DNA of 64,000 nt. It comes from Carallia brachiata. Taxonomy: Eukaryota > Streptophyta > Magnoliopsida > Malpighiales > Rhizophoraceae. Of this stretch, positions 1 through 10,550 are shown one piece after another. The translations under genes and the position numbers were made by a program. The DNA lies in NCBI GenBank assembly GCA_021464245.1, contig JADCRB010000067.1, forward strand, positions 2,077,908 through 2,141,907. Direction: 5' to 3'. Below the pieces are notes generated by a model, which did not search any database, was not told where the DNA came from, and saw only the letters and a list, made by a program, of their open reading frames with translations. Numbering within the stretch: the stretch's first letter is position 1; every line of letters starts with the position of its first letter.

Positions 1-961
1 CTTAGCCATGGCAGCACTCCCTGCCTCAATCCTTACACTTGGTGCAATTTTCCTCCCAGAGACCCCCAACAGCCTAATTCAGCGCAGCAATGACCACGCG
101 AGAGCTAAACACCTGCTCCAACGCGTACGAGGCACCAGTGACGTCCAAGCAGAACTTGATGATCTCATCAGAGCTAGCTCAATCTCAAAAACGATTGAGC
201 ACCCTTACAAGAATATCATAAAAAGGAAGTATAGGCCTCAGCTAGTCATGGCTATCACCATACCATTTTTTCAGCAAGTGACAGGAATCAATGTCATTGC
301 ATTTTATGCTCCGATACTCTTCAGGACAATAGGACTAGAAGTAAGTGCTTCCCTCATGTCTTCGGTTGTGACAGGGGTTGTGGGTACTATGTCAACATTT
401 ATATCAATGCTTATAGTTGATAAACTTGGCAGAAGAGCATTGTTTATATTTGGGGGTATACAAATGTTTGTGTCGCAAATAATAATTGGAGTAATCATGG
501 CAACTCAGCTTGGTGATCATGGTGGTATAGGCAAAGGATATGCTTTTGTAGTTTTGGTTCTGATATGCATATATGTGGCCGGGTTCGGTTGGTCATGGGG
601 TCCTCTTGGGTGGTTGGTTCCTAGTGAGATCTTCCCTCTGGAAATCAGATCAGCAGGGCAAAGTATAGTGGTGGCCGTGAGCTTTTTCTTCACGTTCATT
701 GTCGCACAAATGTTCTTGACAATGCTTTGCCACTTGAAGTCTGGGATTTTCCACTTCTTTGGGGGTTGGGTTGTACTGATGACTGTCTTTGTGTACTTAT
801 TTTTGCCAGAGACCAAAAATATGCCAATTGAGAAAATGGACATTGTGTGGAGAGAGCACTGGTTTTGGAAGAGAATTGTGGGGGAGGAGGCAAATGATGA
901 AAAAAACAAGATGGAAGCAGCGCAGCGTGAAATGCAATTCATTGAAACTCCAACACTGTAG
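1..961 (+). CDS. Hexose/H+ symporter (STP/HEX6-like), 3' part only
   Basis: This is the last part of a monosaccharide/proton symporter of the plasma membrane (major facilitator superfamily, plant STP family, closest in feel to castor bean hexose carrier HEX6 and Arabidopsis STP3). Such proteins import glucose and related hexoses with protons. The window opens inside the large last exon; the reading frame is already open from base 2, so the methionine at base 8 is internal. Visible family signatures are PETPNS after TM6, FQQVTGIN in TM7, the DKLGRR loop, the [20 protein letters not shown] block and the PETK motif after TM12. About 319 residues remain, corresponding to the central loop and TM7-12. 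It ends with an extended polar tail (residues ...FIETPTL). The next gene downstream is a near copy in the same orientation, so this is the first member of a tandem pair. The left half lies outside the window. Confidence 0.94.
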   Translation, partial: LAMAALPASILTLGAIFLPETPNSLIQRSNDHARAKHLLQRVRGTSDVQAELDDLIRASSISKTIEHPYKNIIKRKYRPQLVMAITIPFFQQVTGINVIAFYAPILFRTIGLEVSASLMSSVVTGVVGTMSTFISMLIVDKLGRRALFIFGGIQMFVSQIIIGVIMATQLGDHGGIGKGYAFVVLVLICIYVAGFGWSWGPLGWLVPSEIFPLEIRSAGQSIVVAVSFFFTFIVAQMFLTMLCHLKSGIFHFFGGWVVLMTVFVYLFLPETKNMPIEKMDIVWREHWFWKRIVGEEANDEKNKMEAAQREMQFIETPTL

Positions 962-1530
962 TTTTACAAAGTATTGTTCAAATAATCACCAGAGAATGGT
1001 AAACTCTACTTTTGTTCTTGCTTTTAGTCTCTTGGCTTGAATTCAGTGGCGACTTTCTTTTGGTGCACCAAACATAAACTAAATAAACAAAGCTACCATC
1101 TAATAAAGATGCAGCCTTCCTGCTTTGAGCAGCAGACTTGCTTAATGGGGGAGTCTCAGGATACAGCTTCACCACTTGCCCTCACAGCTCCAGTTTTAGC
1201 CGAGAAACCGGTGCATTGGTTGCATGGTCACTGGTCACACTTCTATCAAAAACCCAAAAAAAACAAATAAAAAAAACTTATTAACAAGCTTATGAAAAAA
1301 GAAAGAAACTAGTAAATTAGTGGTTCTTACTTCACAAGAGTTGTGCTGTTCTGCAAGCGCTTCTGGCAATGATTTGACATAATTAATACCTGACCGGGTG
1401 AACAACATGCCGTTTTTTCCTCAAAAGAGCGCCCCTGTCGGCCTTTGCTTCAGGTCCCATTAATATTGGACAGGCAGTTGCTGATTAATTCATCCCTTGC
1501 GTAAGCATGTCATCTGTATTTGCTGCTCTT

Positions 1531-1586
1531 ATTTTCTGCAGCAACTCGTCACTCTGCTGAGTGCAGCAGAAAATGAGTTGCTGCAG
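1531..1586. repeat. Nested inverted repeat (hairpin)
   Basis: Bases 1536-1547 (ctgcagcaactc) are the exact reverse complement of 1575-1586, separated by 27 bases. A second, competing pair, 1531-1539 (attttctgc) and 1566-1574 (gcagaaaat), is also exact. The two pairings cannot form together. The function is unknown; it may be a foldback transposon relic. Confidence 0.6.
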
Positions 1587-2245
1587 GATTCAATGGGAAT
1601 GGAGATGTGGCTTTTGCATGTGAAGCTCCATCACAGCTCTGCCAGTTGAATTTGGCAGGAGGCCATCTTAGCAAATCCTCGCGTATCATTGCGCGAACCG
1701 GCAACCTTTTCTATTGCTCAAGTAATTTACGAGAGGCTTTCCTTCAGTTTCCTGTCAAAAACCAACGTCTACCTATCATATCCCTTGTTGATAGTAGCTT
1801 AGGTTGAATAACTTTGCTGTAGTTTTTGATTGGCCAAGGGCTTTCTTTCTCATGAGAACGTTGAAACTGCTTTAATTTGAAGGATGCTCTTTGATAATTA
1901 GTTTTAGCTCTTCTGCTTCTTCGGTTTGCTAATGATATTTAAATATGATAATAAATATATGGAATTATGAGTAACTGACTACGTTATATTCTCTGCTCTT
2001 ACATAGTTATGTTGCTATCCCAGGAACCACACTGGCTTATAATTGCACACCATTTAGTAAGTTGGTTGGTCTTGCTTGAATTTGATTGGTTTGGTGATTC
2101 TTGGATGATGTAGATAGTTTTGGACCCTTTTTTCTACATCACTTTTGTTTTAGTAGGATGATATTTAGCTTTGACTCTTCTAACACTAGTAATAGTCATA
2201 ATGATAATAACCCTCCACAAGTCAAGGAAGACTGCCCTTTTTGTT

Positions 2246-2255
2246 CTTTATAAGA
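2246..2255 (+). promoter_or_regulatory. Candidate TATA box of second hexose transporter gene
   Basis: The sequence ctttataaga lies about 75 bases upstream of the ATG at 2326, which would leave a leader of roughly 40-50 bases. This is judged by position and sequence only. Confidence 0.35.
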
Positions 2256-2325
2256 TATAGCTTTGAAAATATACCGATTGCATTCCCTCCAGCTCTCTGT
2301 CTCCGTGGGCTTGGAATATTAGGTC

Positions 2326-4089
2326 ATGGCAGTAGGATTAGCTGTGATGAGTGGAGGTGACAATTATAATGGTAGAATCACCTGGTTTGTTGTCCTATCC
2401 TGTGCTGTAGCTGCCACGGGAGGACTCATTTTTGGCTATGATATTGGAATTTCAGGTTTGTCTCTCTATAAACTTGTCCTGTATTCTGTATGTTGGTCTG
2501 GTCCTTTTGGTCGTTTTTTCTTTCTTCTAAATATTTTGATGAGATCAATCTAATCCACAAATATATGCAACCAATTGTGAAGGTGGAGTAACATCTATGG
2601 AGCCATTTCTCAGGAAGTTCTTCCCAAAAGTGTACACTAAAATGAAGGAAGACACAAATATCAGTAACTACTGCAAATTTGATAATCAACTGCTGACCTC
2701 CTTCACATCATCTCTTTATCTTGCTGGTCTTGTAGCCTCCTTCTTTGCCTCACCGGTCACAAGATACTTTGGCCGCAAACCATCGATTCTAGCTGGAGGT
2801 GCGGCCTTCCTCTCGGGTTCAGCCCTCAATGGGGCTGCATCGAACATATACATGCTCATATTTGGTCGCATCCTACTCGGGGTTGGGCTTGGTTTTGCAA
2901 ACCAGGTGGTGCACTTTGATCATTATATTGATACGTTTACATTAGACATTTATTCACGCTGATAAATAAATGCTTATCTCCAATATAATCTATGGAGAAC
3001 CGTGCCTAATTCTTCAATTCACCTATTCTGCAGTCAGTTCCATTGTATCTCTCTGAAATGGCGCCACCAAGACATAGAGGAGCAATTAACATCGGCTTTC
3101 AACTCTGTGTTGGCCTTGGGGTACTTTCTGCTAACTTCATTAACTTTGGCACCGAGAAGATTGAAGGTGGGTGGGGTTGGCGAATCTCCCTGGCAATGGC
3201 CGCAGTCCCCGCCTTAGTCCTAACACTAGGTTCAATTTTCCTCCCAGAGACACCCAACAGCATAATTCAGCGCAGCAATGACCATCAAAAGGCCAAAACT
3301 ATGCTACAACGCATCCGAGGCACTACTGATGTCCAAGCAGAACTCGATGATCTCATCAACGCAAGCTCGATTTCGAAAACCATCGAACACCCATTCAACA
3401 ACTTGATGAGAAGAAAGTACAGGCCACAACTAGTGATGGCGATAGCAATACCATTTTTCCAACAGGTAACAGGTATCAATGTCATTTCATTTTACGCCCC
3501 GATACTATTCAGGACGATTGGCCTAAGCGAAAGTGTATCGCTAATAATGTCGGCTCTGGTGGCTGGAGTTGTCGGTTCTCTCTCAACATTCATATCCATG
3601 TTTGTAGCAGACAAACTTGGCCGGAGGTTTATGTTAATTTTTGGTGGTGCACAAATGTTTGTGTCACAAATTGCCATTGGTAGCACTATGGCTGCTCAGC
3701 TTGGCGACCATGGCAGCCTAGCCAAAGGGTATGCTTATTTAGTTTTGATCATGATATGCATATATGTGGCGGGGTTTGCTTGGTCGTGGGGTCCATTGGG
3801 ATGGTTGGTTCCCAGTGAGATATTTCCCCTGGAGATTCGATCGGCAGGGCAAAGTATTGTTGTAGCAGTTGGATTTTTCTTCACTTTCGCTGTTGCACAG
3901 ACTTTTCTAGCTATGCTGTGCCACTTCAAGTCTGGGATTTTCTTCTTTTTTGGAGGTTGGGTGGCAGTGATGACTGTATTCGTGTACTTGTTGCTGCCTG
4001 AAACTAAAAATATGCCAATTGAGATAATGGATAGAGTGTGGAGGGAGCATTGGTTTTGGAAGAGAATCGTTGGGGATGAATCAGATTAA
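2326..4089 (+). CDS. Hexose/H+ symporter (STP/HEX6-like), complete
   Basis: This is a complete plasma-membrane monosaccharide/H+ symporter of the plant STP family. The exons 2326-2455, 2583-2905 and 3034-4089 join to 1509 bases (502 residues), the usual STP length. Junctions follow [12 protein letters not shown] and [15 protein letters not shown], both well-known conserved stretches, with GT-AG borders. The protein has the N-terminal GYDIGISGG motif of TM1, a cysteine in the first extracellular loop (SNYCKF) as in STPs, FGRKP after TM2, [11 protein letters not shown] in TM4, [40 protein letters not shown] and PETKNMPIE; twelve membrane segments are expected. It lacks the longer C-terminal tail of its upstream neighbour and ends soon after [10 protein letters not shown]. 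The two genes are a recent-looking tandem duplication: their shared exon is highly similar at both DNA and protein level. The exact sugar specificity cannot be read from sequence. Confidence 0.95.
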
Positions 4090-5520
4090 TGTACGGCAGG
4101 CTGCTGGACTTTCTCACAAAGCAACTGTTTCAAACAAAATCCACTGCTTTCTTTAATTCCATTCTGTTTGAAAAAAAAATTGAAAGTGCACAATTTCCTC
4201 TTCCACAAGATGAAAATCGCTAGAACGAGCACCGTTTTGTGGATAGAAAAAATGAATCAGAAATGAATTGGTACGTGCACTTCACACATTAAAAATAAAT
4301 TTTTTTGAATTTTTAATTTTTATGCTAAAAAATACGCTAACTTTATTAATGCTAAAAAAATTTATTATGTACGTTCCGCTTGCTTGCTTACTCTAGCATG
4401 TCTCTGACTTAATTTTTTAGCTCACTGGCCTTTTGCCGGCTAGAAAATAAGAAAACTGAGAAAAGCCAGAGTAAAAGAGAAAATTTGGCTTTTGAATCAG
4501 TCAATACTCAATCAATATGTAAGCAGGGACCTTTTGATTTAGCCAAAACTAGGAGAGTTAGATGCCAATAAGTAAATTTGTAGCAATTATGAAGTTTTTC
4601 ATATAAATTGGTCTGTCCTTGAATGAAAGAGCAACAATTTTACCTTGATATAGATGGATGATCAATAGAACAATCGGATTTTGGTCAAGTGCTAATCAAA
4701 AGCGTTACTAAAGACGTGTGAAAATAAATTTCCTTTCAAATATCATAACTTCAAATACCAAACAAAAAAGTTGATTAATAAGACTAACATTTGTTTTATT
4801 CTCATTTTTCAATTTTATAAGAGAGGGTAAAATAAAAACTACAATAAATTATTTTTAAATTTAATTTATAAATATAATGACTGACACACTATAATACACC
4901 TTTTTTTGTTAAAAAAATGGTCAACTTCCCTTATTTGAATTTTATTATATGTTAATAAAAAAAACTGAATAAAATAAAGTTTAAAAGAAAAAAAACCACA
5001 TCATCGTGGCCTGCGAGTATAAATCAACCAACAAAAACGGTGACCTTCAGGGTTTCATTGATCTCGGCGTCACAGTGAGTCAATGACAATAAACGCGGTC
5101 GTTCAGCCAAATATCACTTCTTCTGTTTGGACTGCGAGCACAAGCAGTCAGAACTGCCAGTGAGAGTAGCAATACTCCACCTGCAAGTCAAAACTTGAAA
5201 TCTAAACGTTTTTTTCTTTCTTACCTTTTTTTAACCAAAAAAAAATAAAAATAAAAAATAATATATATATATATATATATATTTCAGTATATTAATTATT
5301 ATATTTATAGACTAAAAAAAATTTATTTAACTATTACCTTTATGTTTAACTAACAAAAATTTACTCTCTAAGTACTAATATAGTTAAGCGCGATTCTACT
5401 GTTAAAAATTATAACAATTATTAAATCTTAAAAAAATTTTTTTTTTTTTTTTTTGGGTTAGCTGTTAACAAGCACAACACTTTCTCTTAGTTTTCCACCG
5501 AGTCTCGCACTTCGCTCTCC
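4090..5520. other. AT-rich intergenic region
   Basis: The 3' flank of the transporter and the 5' flank of the asparaginase gene are here. The region is AT-rich and has an (AT)n microsatellite near 5260-5282 and a long T tract near 5438-5454. A TATA-like gtataaatc at 5017-5025 is about 500 bases before the next start codon, so it is a weak candidate. I see no coding sequence. Confidence 0.6.
5260..5282. repeat. (AT)n microsatellite
   Basis: About eleven uninterrupted AT units preceded by A-rich DNA, upstream of the asparaginase gene. Confidence 0.85.
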
Positions 5521-8500
5521 ATGGCCGTCAGAGTTCTGTTGCCCATCACTCTTGTCTCCCTCTTCGCCGTATTCCCTTTGGTAAGAACATTATTTTTATT
5601 AAACGACATCGTGCTCTGTTCCATTGCTTGTCTCTATTGTCTCGCAAAATTTATGACGTAAAGATTGAATCTTTCTGGCTAATCAGGTGCCGGGAGATAA
5701 TGGGTTTCGATATTCTGGGAAGTATCCATTGGTAGTGAGCACCTGGCCCTTTAAAGAAGCCGTTAGAGCTGCTTGGAGGGCTGTTGATGGTGGCTCTAAT
5801 GCCGTGGATGCAGTTGTTGAGGGTTGTTCGGCTTGCGAGGAACTCAGATGCGATGGCACAGGTATGGTCCCATATAAAACAATATTTTCTTGATTATAAC
5901 TCAAATTAGAATTTCTATTGATTATACTGTTGATTGTTTTATAAAGTGTATGTTGCTTTGTTTAGGACATCAGTTGGTTATTACTTTCCTTCTTGATGAA
6001 TTGGGTTTCTTTATTGATCACTGGAGAGTGAGTAAGGGAATGCTGGAAGGCTAAAGGAGCCAGAAAAGATATGGGAAGTCCTTACTTTGTCTCTGAGACA
6101 TTTTGATTTAACTTGACTATAGACTTGTTGTTTGGAAATACAATTGACAAGACTTTGTAGAGTGCACAAGGTCATTAGCAAACGAACAAAGTTTTACTAG
6201 ACTAGTAATACCTTTCAATACTTTCATTTTCAAAATACCGCAGTATTTTGATTTTCTATTGCTTTGGCTATGTTGTGAAAGTTGAGTGACAAATTTATGA
6301 TTAACTTGGAGGGCAGTTTTTTAGGATCTTTGTGGTGAAACACCCATAAGGTTTGCATTATCATATGTTAATTTTATCGTAACTCAGTAAGATTGCTGAT
6401 ATGTTTAGTAATTTGAACCTGGAATGAACAGTGGGCCCTGGTGGAAGTCCTGATGAGAATGGAGAAACTACAATTGACGCTCTGGTCATAGATGGGGTAG
6501 CAACTTAGCTTCTTTCCTCTCTTTATTTCCTTGCTGCTTTGCTTGCATTGATACACGACAATTTGTCATTATTTTGCCAAGGATATGATAGGTGACAATG
6601 GGGGTAGGAGCTGTTGCTGCTATGAGGTATGTAAAAGATGGAATCAGAGCTGCAAAGTTAGTGATGCAGCATACAGAGCACACTTTACTAGTTGGGGAGC
6701 AGGCCTCAGCCTTTGCTATTTCAATGGGTCTCCCAGGACCTACAAATCTTAGTTCTTATGAGTCCATTGGGAAGTGGATTAAATGGAAAGAAAATCGCTG
6801 CCGGCCTAATTTCCGGAAAAATGTTGTGCCTGTGGATAATTGTGGCCCTTATCATCCAAAAGATGATATGGACATTAGTGAAAGGAAATGTTCCGACGTT
6901 GACCTGATGGGACTAATTGAACCAAGATCATATGATGTTGGTCTCCACAACCATGACACTATATCAATGGCAGTTTTTGATAAAGTAAGTTTGTGAAACA
7001 GCAGTATTCAATTCAATGCACAAGCATGATTGTGCACTTCTTAAAATGAGGAATACTTTTCTTTGCAGATGGGCCATGTAGCTGTTGGTACGTCAACTAA
7101 TGGAGCCACTTTTAAGATCCCTGGCAGGTTAGGTAGATATGATAATTAGAAACTATGGGTAAAATTTAATTGTTCAGAAAGACTTGACAGTGAATGCGAA
7201 AACAGAATTATGAAAGAATTAGTTTGTGCTTCTATAATGATGCAATTCGGTAATATTCATGTAGTTCCTTTGTCTGTTTAAAAGGACAAACTGTTGTAAC
7301 TAGGCTTGCTAGTACATGAACCTCTCATACTTGTGGTCTTCCTTCTATGTAGCAAGCAGCAGCTGACATGTCTTCCATTTTGAGTGTTGAAACCTCATAA
7401 TTGTCACATGAAATCATTGTTGATGGCATGTTTTTCTTGTTCAGAATCTGTAATTTATTGGCATACAGTTTTTCATTATATTTCCCTTTTTTTGGTTATT
7501 GCCCAACTTCAGATTTTCGTTAATTCGTCTCTAGCACGTTGTATAAGAGTATCTAAAGGTGACTTTTCATAGCAAAAAGATTTCCTGTTTTAGACAACAC
7601 ACACTGCTATTGTTTACTTTTACTGCAGGGTGGGTGATGGACCAATTGTAGGATCTTCTGCATATGCGGATGATGAAGTTGGTGCTTGTGGCGCAACTGG
7701 GGATGGTGACATCATGATGCGCTTTCTTCCATGGTCCTGTGCAAATATCATGATTTTTTTCATTTCTGACAATTTAATGGTTGAAGTTATTTTTCCTGGC
7801 TGAAGTTGGACAAAAACTTCACTTATATCAAAATTTTAGCAAATTGGAATATGACTGAAGGGAAATTGATATGATTTAAGGTCCGAGGTTTTTGAGTTAC
7901 AATGTTGTGTTGAGCTACAAAAACCCTTTTTTATCTGGATTAGTTAAGAATTAATTGATGTTGGCGGAATTGGTTAACTAAAGTAAAATATGGTGAGAAA
8001 AATGTAGAATGACTCCACATACTTATCTTTGGCTTAAGGCTTCAGCTCTGAAAGTTAGAATCCAGCCCAACTGTTTTTGTTAGCTGCTTGCATCTGCTAG
8101 ACTTATATTTTTCTTTCTTCACGCACTACCAACTGTCTTTGTTAGCTGCTTGCATCTGCTAAACCTATATTTTTCTCTCTTCATGCACTTCCAATTTATG
8201 CACTACCAATTTATGTGCAAGCTAAAGCAATCAGATGACCAGGGGGGTATAAAAATGGCATTCCCTGTATGTCTCAGCATGTTTATCCTACTATTATAAC
8301 TCTACGATTCTTCTGCATGGACCTAGCATGAATTCACGGGTTGTCATAGATGAGCAATGAAGTCCGCATTTCGCATTCCACCTCTAAGTGAACCCTCTAT
8401 CCCACCTTTTTTGATTGTTTCTAAGTTAAGAGGAATTCCTCGGTCTAACTCACTTCCTTGTATTTGAACTGAACGTATTCTGATCATATTTTCTAGTTCG

Positions 8501-8757
8501 TCTTACTTGAAACTGGTTTTTTCCTGTTTCCTTTCAGTTATCAAGTAGTGGAGAGTATGAGATTAGGTATGGAACCCCAGCTTGCTGCCAAGGATGCAAT
8601 AGCACGAATTGGGAGAAAGTTTCCAGATTTTGTGGGGGCCATCTTCGCCGTCAATAAGAATGGTGTGCATGCTGGCGCATGCCATGGGTGGACGTTTCAG
8701 TACTCAGTAAGAAGTTCAGAAATGGACGATGTGGAGGTTTTCACCGTAAAGCCCTGA
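5521..8757 (+). CDS. Ntn-hydrolase asparaginase / isoaspartyl peptidase 3-like
   Basis: This is an N-terminal-nucleophile hydrolase of the asparaginase-2 / aspartylglucosaminidase family, most like the plant class annotated as probable isoaspartyl peptidase/L-asparaginase 3. Family members hydrolyse the amide of asparagine or of GlcNAc-Asn, or beta-aspartyl peptides. The exons 5521-5580, 5687-5861, 6432-6496, 6592-6984, 7069-7127, 7629-7733 and 8538-8757 join to 1077 bases (358 residues) with all phases consistent. A hydrophobic N-terminus ([20 protein letters not shown]) looks like a signal peptide. The autocleavage and catalytic site is NHDTIS, with predicted nucleophile Thr223. The substrate-pocket motifs [14 protein letters not shown] and [10 protein letters not shown] follow. 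The N-terminal alpha-subunit part has the family's [19 protein letters not shown] stretch and [15 protein letters not shown]. Exon 4 begins at a GTG that is an internal valine, not a start. Secretory or lysosome-like location is inferred from the signal peptide and from relatives. Confidence 0.95.
8069..8192 (+). repeat. Tandem duplication in asparaginase intron 6
   Basis: Two imperfect 62-base units, 8069-8130 and 8131-8192, share gttagctgcttgcatctgct and the following pyrimidine-rich stretch. The repeat lies inside the large last intron (7734-8537) and does not touch coding sequence. Confidence 0.75.
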
Positions 8758-10550
8758 AGTGGCAAGGATTTGCCCTTAGCAATTGCTTAACACGTCCCAC
8801 TCTATGTACTTTGATAAGGTTACAGAAATTTTCTGGAGATCCAACCTATGAATATGATTCAGTCATGAATCACATGATCTTGTTACGTACAGATTTCATT
8901 TGTGTGAGAGAGCTTCTCAATTTGCTTTCTCCCCAAAACTGTCTTGTAATGTACTGTACTATTGGTTATATTCACTCATTCTAAGTCATCATGGCGCTAG
9001 GTTGGGATCAACCGTCCTGATACGATCTCCTGTATAGGATGGACTCACCAAGTCACCATTCGATTGGATTGAAAAAAACAGACAAATTATTATGGTTAAA
9101 TGGATTAAACTCCCCTGTGTTTTGTTTTTTGGTATCAATTTAGACATTAAACTTCAATTTTAATTTTGACAATTTATCCTCCTAACAAAATTATGTTAAA
9201 AAATGTAATAAATTTTTGTTAAAATTATGTTGTTTTATAACCGTAGGAATTTTATTAGATCTTTGTATAGAAGTTGATCATAGATAGCTATATATTGTTT
9301 CAACCCCATAACATTATACGCAATGCACTAAGAATAACAAACATTGTGAAATAGAGACTGGAAAATATAATTTAAGCATATACTGAAGTCGAATTTTATA
9401 TGATATATTTTTATAATTTTAATTAAAAAATAATAATTATAAAATAATATAATTTTGATCAATTTTTGTTAATAAATTTAATATAATGTTGATTAGGCCA
9501 TAAATTTTCAAAATTTAAACTATAGAGAGACTTAATTTCTAAATTGAAATGAAATCGATAAAATGCAAACAATAAACTATAGAAAATTTAATACATTTAA
9601 CTCAAGTTATTAACTCAATTCCAAAAATTGTTATTTCTTGCCCTTTAAAAAAAAAAAAAAATAAAAAGTGAAAACTGACATAAAATATACGCGGATCAAA
9701 AAGCGGGATATATAATTTTTTGGTTCTAATTCTTTGCATTTTTTTTCATATAAGTACTAAATATTTTTTACATTTCATTTGAGTGTTAAACCTTTCGATA
9801 TACTTACAAATTAGTCATTTTATTTATAAAAAGTAGTTAATATATTAATAAATAAGTTTAAATTAATAAAAATTATTAAAAAAAGTCAAATAAATGAATT
9901 AAATATTTTTTCATCAACAAATATGCACAAAAAATATTTTTTAATTAATAAATACACAAATTAAATATATAAAATACATATTTTTTAATGAAATTTTTTT
10001 TAATTAATATATTTAATATTTTTTCGAATAATTTTGGTAATGTCAAAATTATTTTTTTTAATGAATTAATCACTTTTCGTTAACAAATGTATTAATTTGA
10101 TAAAAAATTAATAACTATAAAACTTAAATAAAATTAAAAAAAAACTTAAGATTCATATATAAAAAATTTTTAAAATTTAGGATTGTATATTCCGATCAAA
10201 AAGATGGACAATTCTTTAGTTCCCCTATGGTTGGATGCCTTCCCATTCGACACAAAAAAAAAAAAAAAAAGGAAAAGGATGACAATGCACGAAAATAGCA
10301 AAAATGTCAACAAAAGCCAAAAATATCAAAGATTTTTCCTTTGACCTCTGGGGCAAGCCTATTATTCAGCTTCTGGCTGCTTCAATCTACGGAGAAGTCC
10401 TCCAATACATAGATACAAGAACAAGAGAAACTTTAAGGACCCCATTTTAGATTCTGGGGAAGATTGAGCTTCCTCCGAGTCGGAGTTGTCAAAAAATTCG
10501 AAAAAAAAAAAGCAGACGCTCATTCAGGGTGTAAAAATTTGAACTTTTTA
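8758..10550. other. AT-rich intergenic region
   Basis: The 3' flank of the asparaginase gene, then about 1 kb of very AT-rich DNA (roughly 9100-10250) with no coding signal, then the leader of the ceramide kinase gene. No gene is seen. Confidence 0.6.

Larger units (their letters stand above)
962..2325. other. Spacer between tandem sugar transporter genes
   Basis: This spacer holds the 3' untranslated region of the first transporter, with A-rich polyadenylation-like signals near 1080-1110, and the promoter and leader of the second. It also holds a strong inverted repeat at 1531-1586. A TATA-like stretch (ctttataaga, 2246-2255) sits about 75 bases before the second gene's start codon. Short open frames here show no protein resemblance that I recognise. 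Confidence 0.6.

Noticed and set aside
304..942. Minus-strand open frames opposite the first transporter exon
   Set aside because: They are antisense shadows of a coding exon; the plus frame carries all the family motifs.
10464..10550. Upstream extension of the ceramide kinase open frame
   Set aside because: It has no in-frame ATG and crosses an A-rich tract; the ATG at 10551 gives the family-like start.
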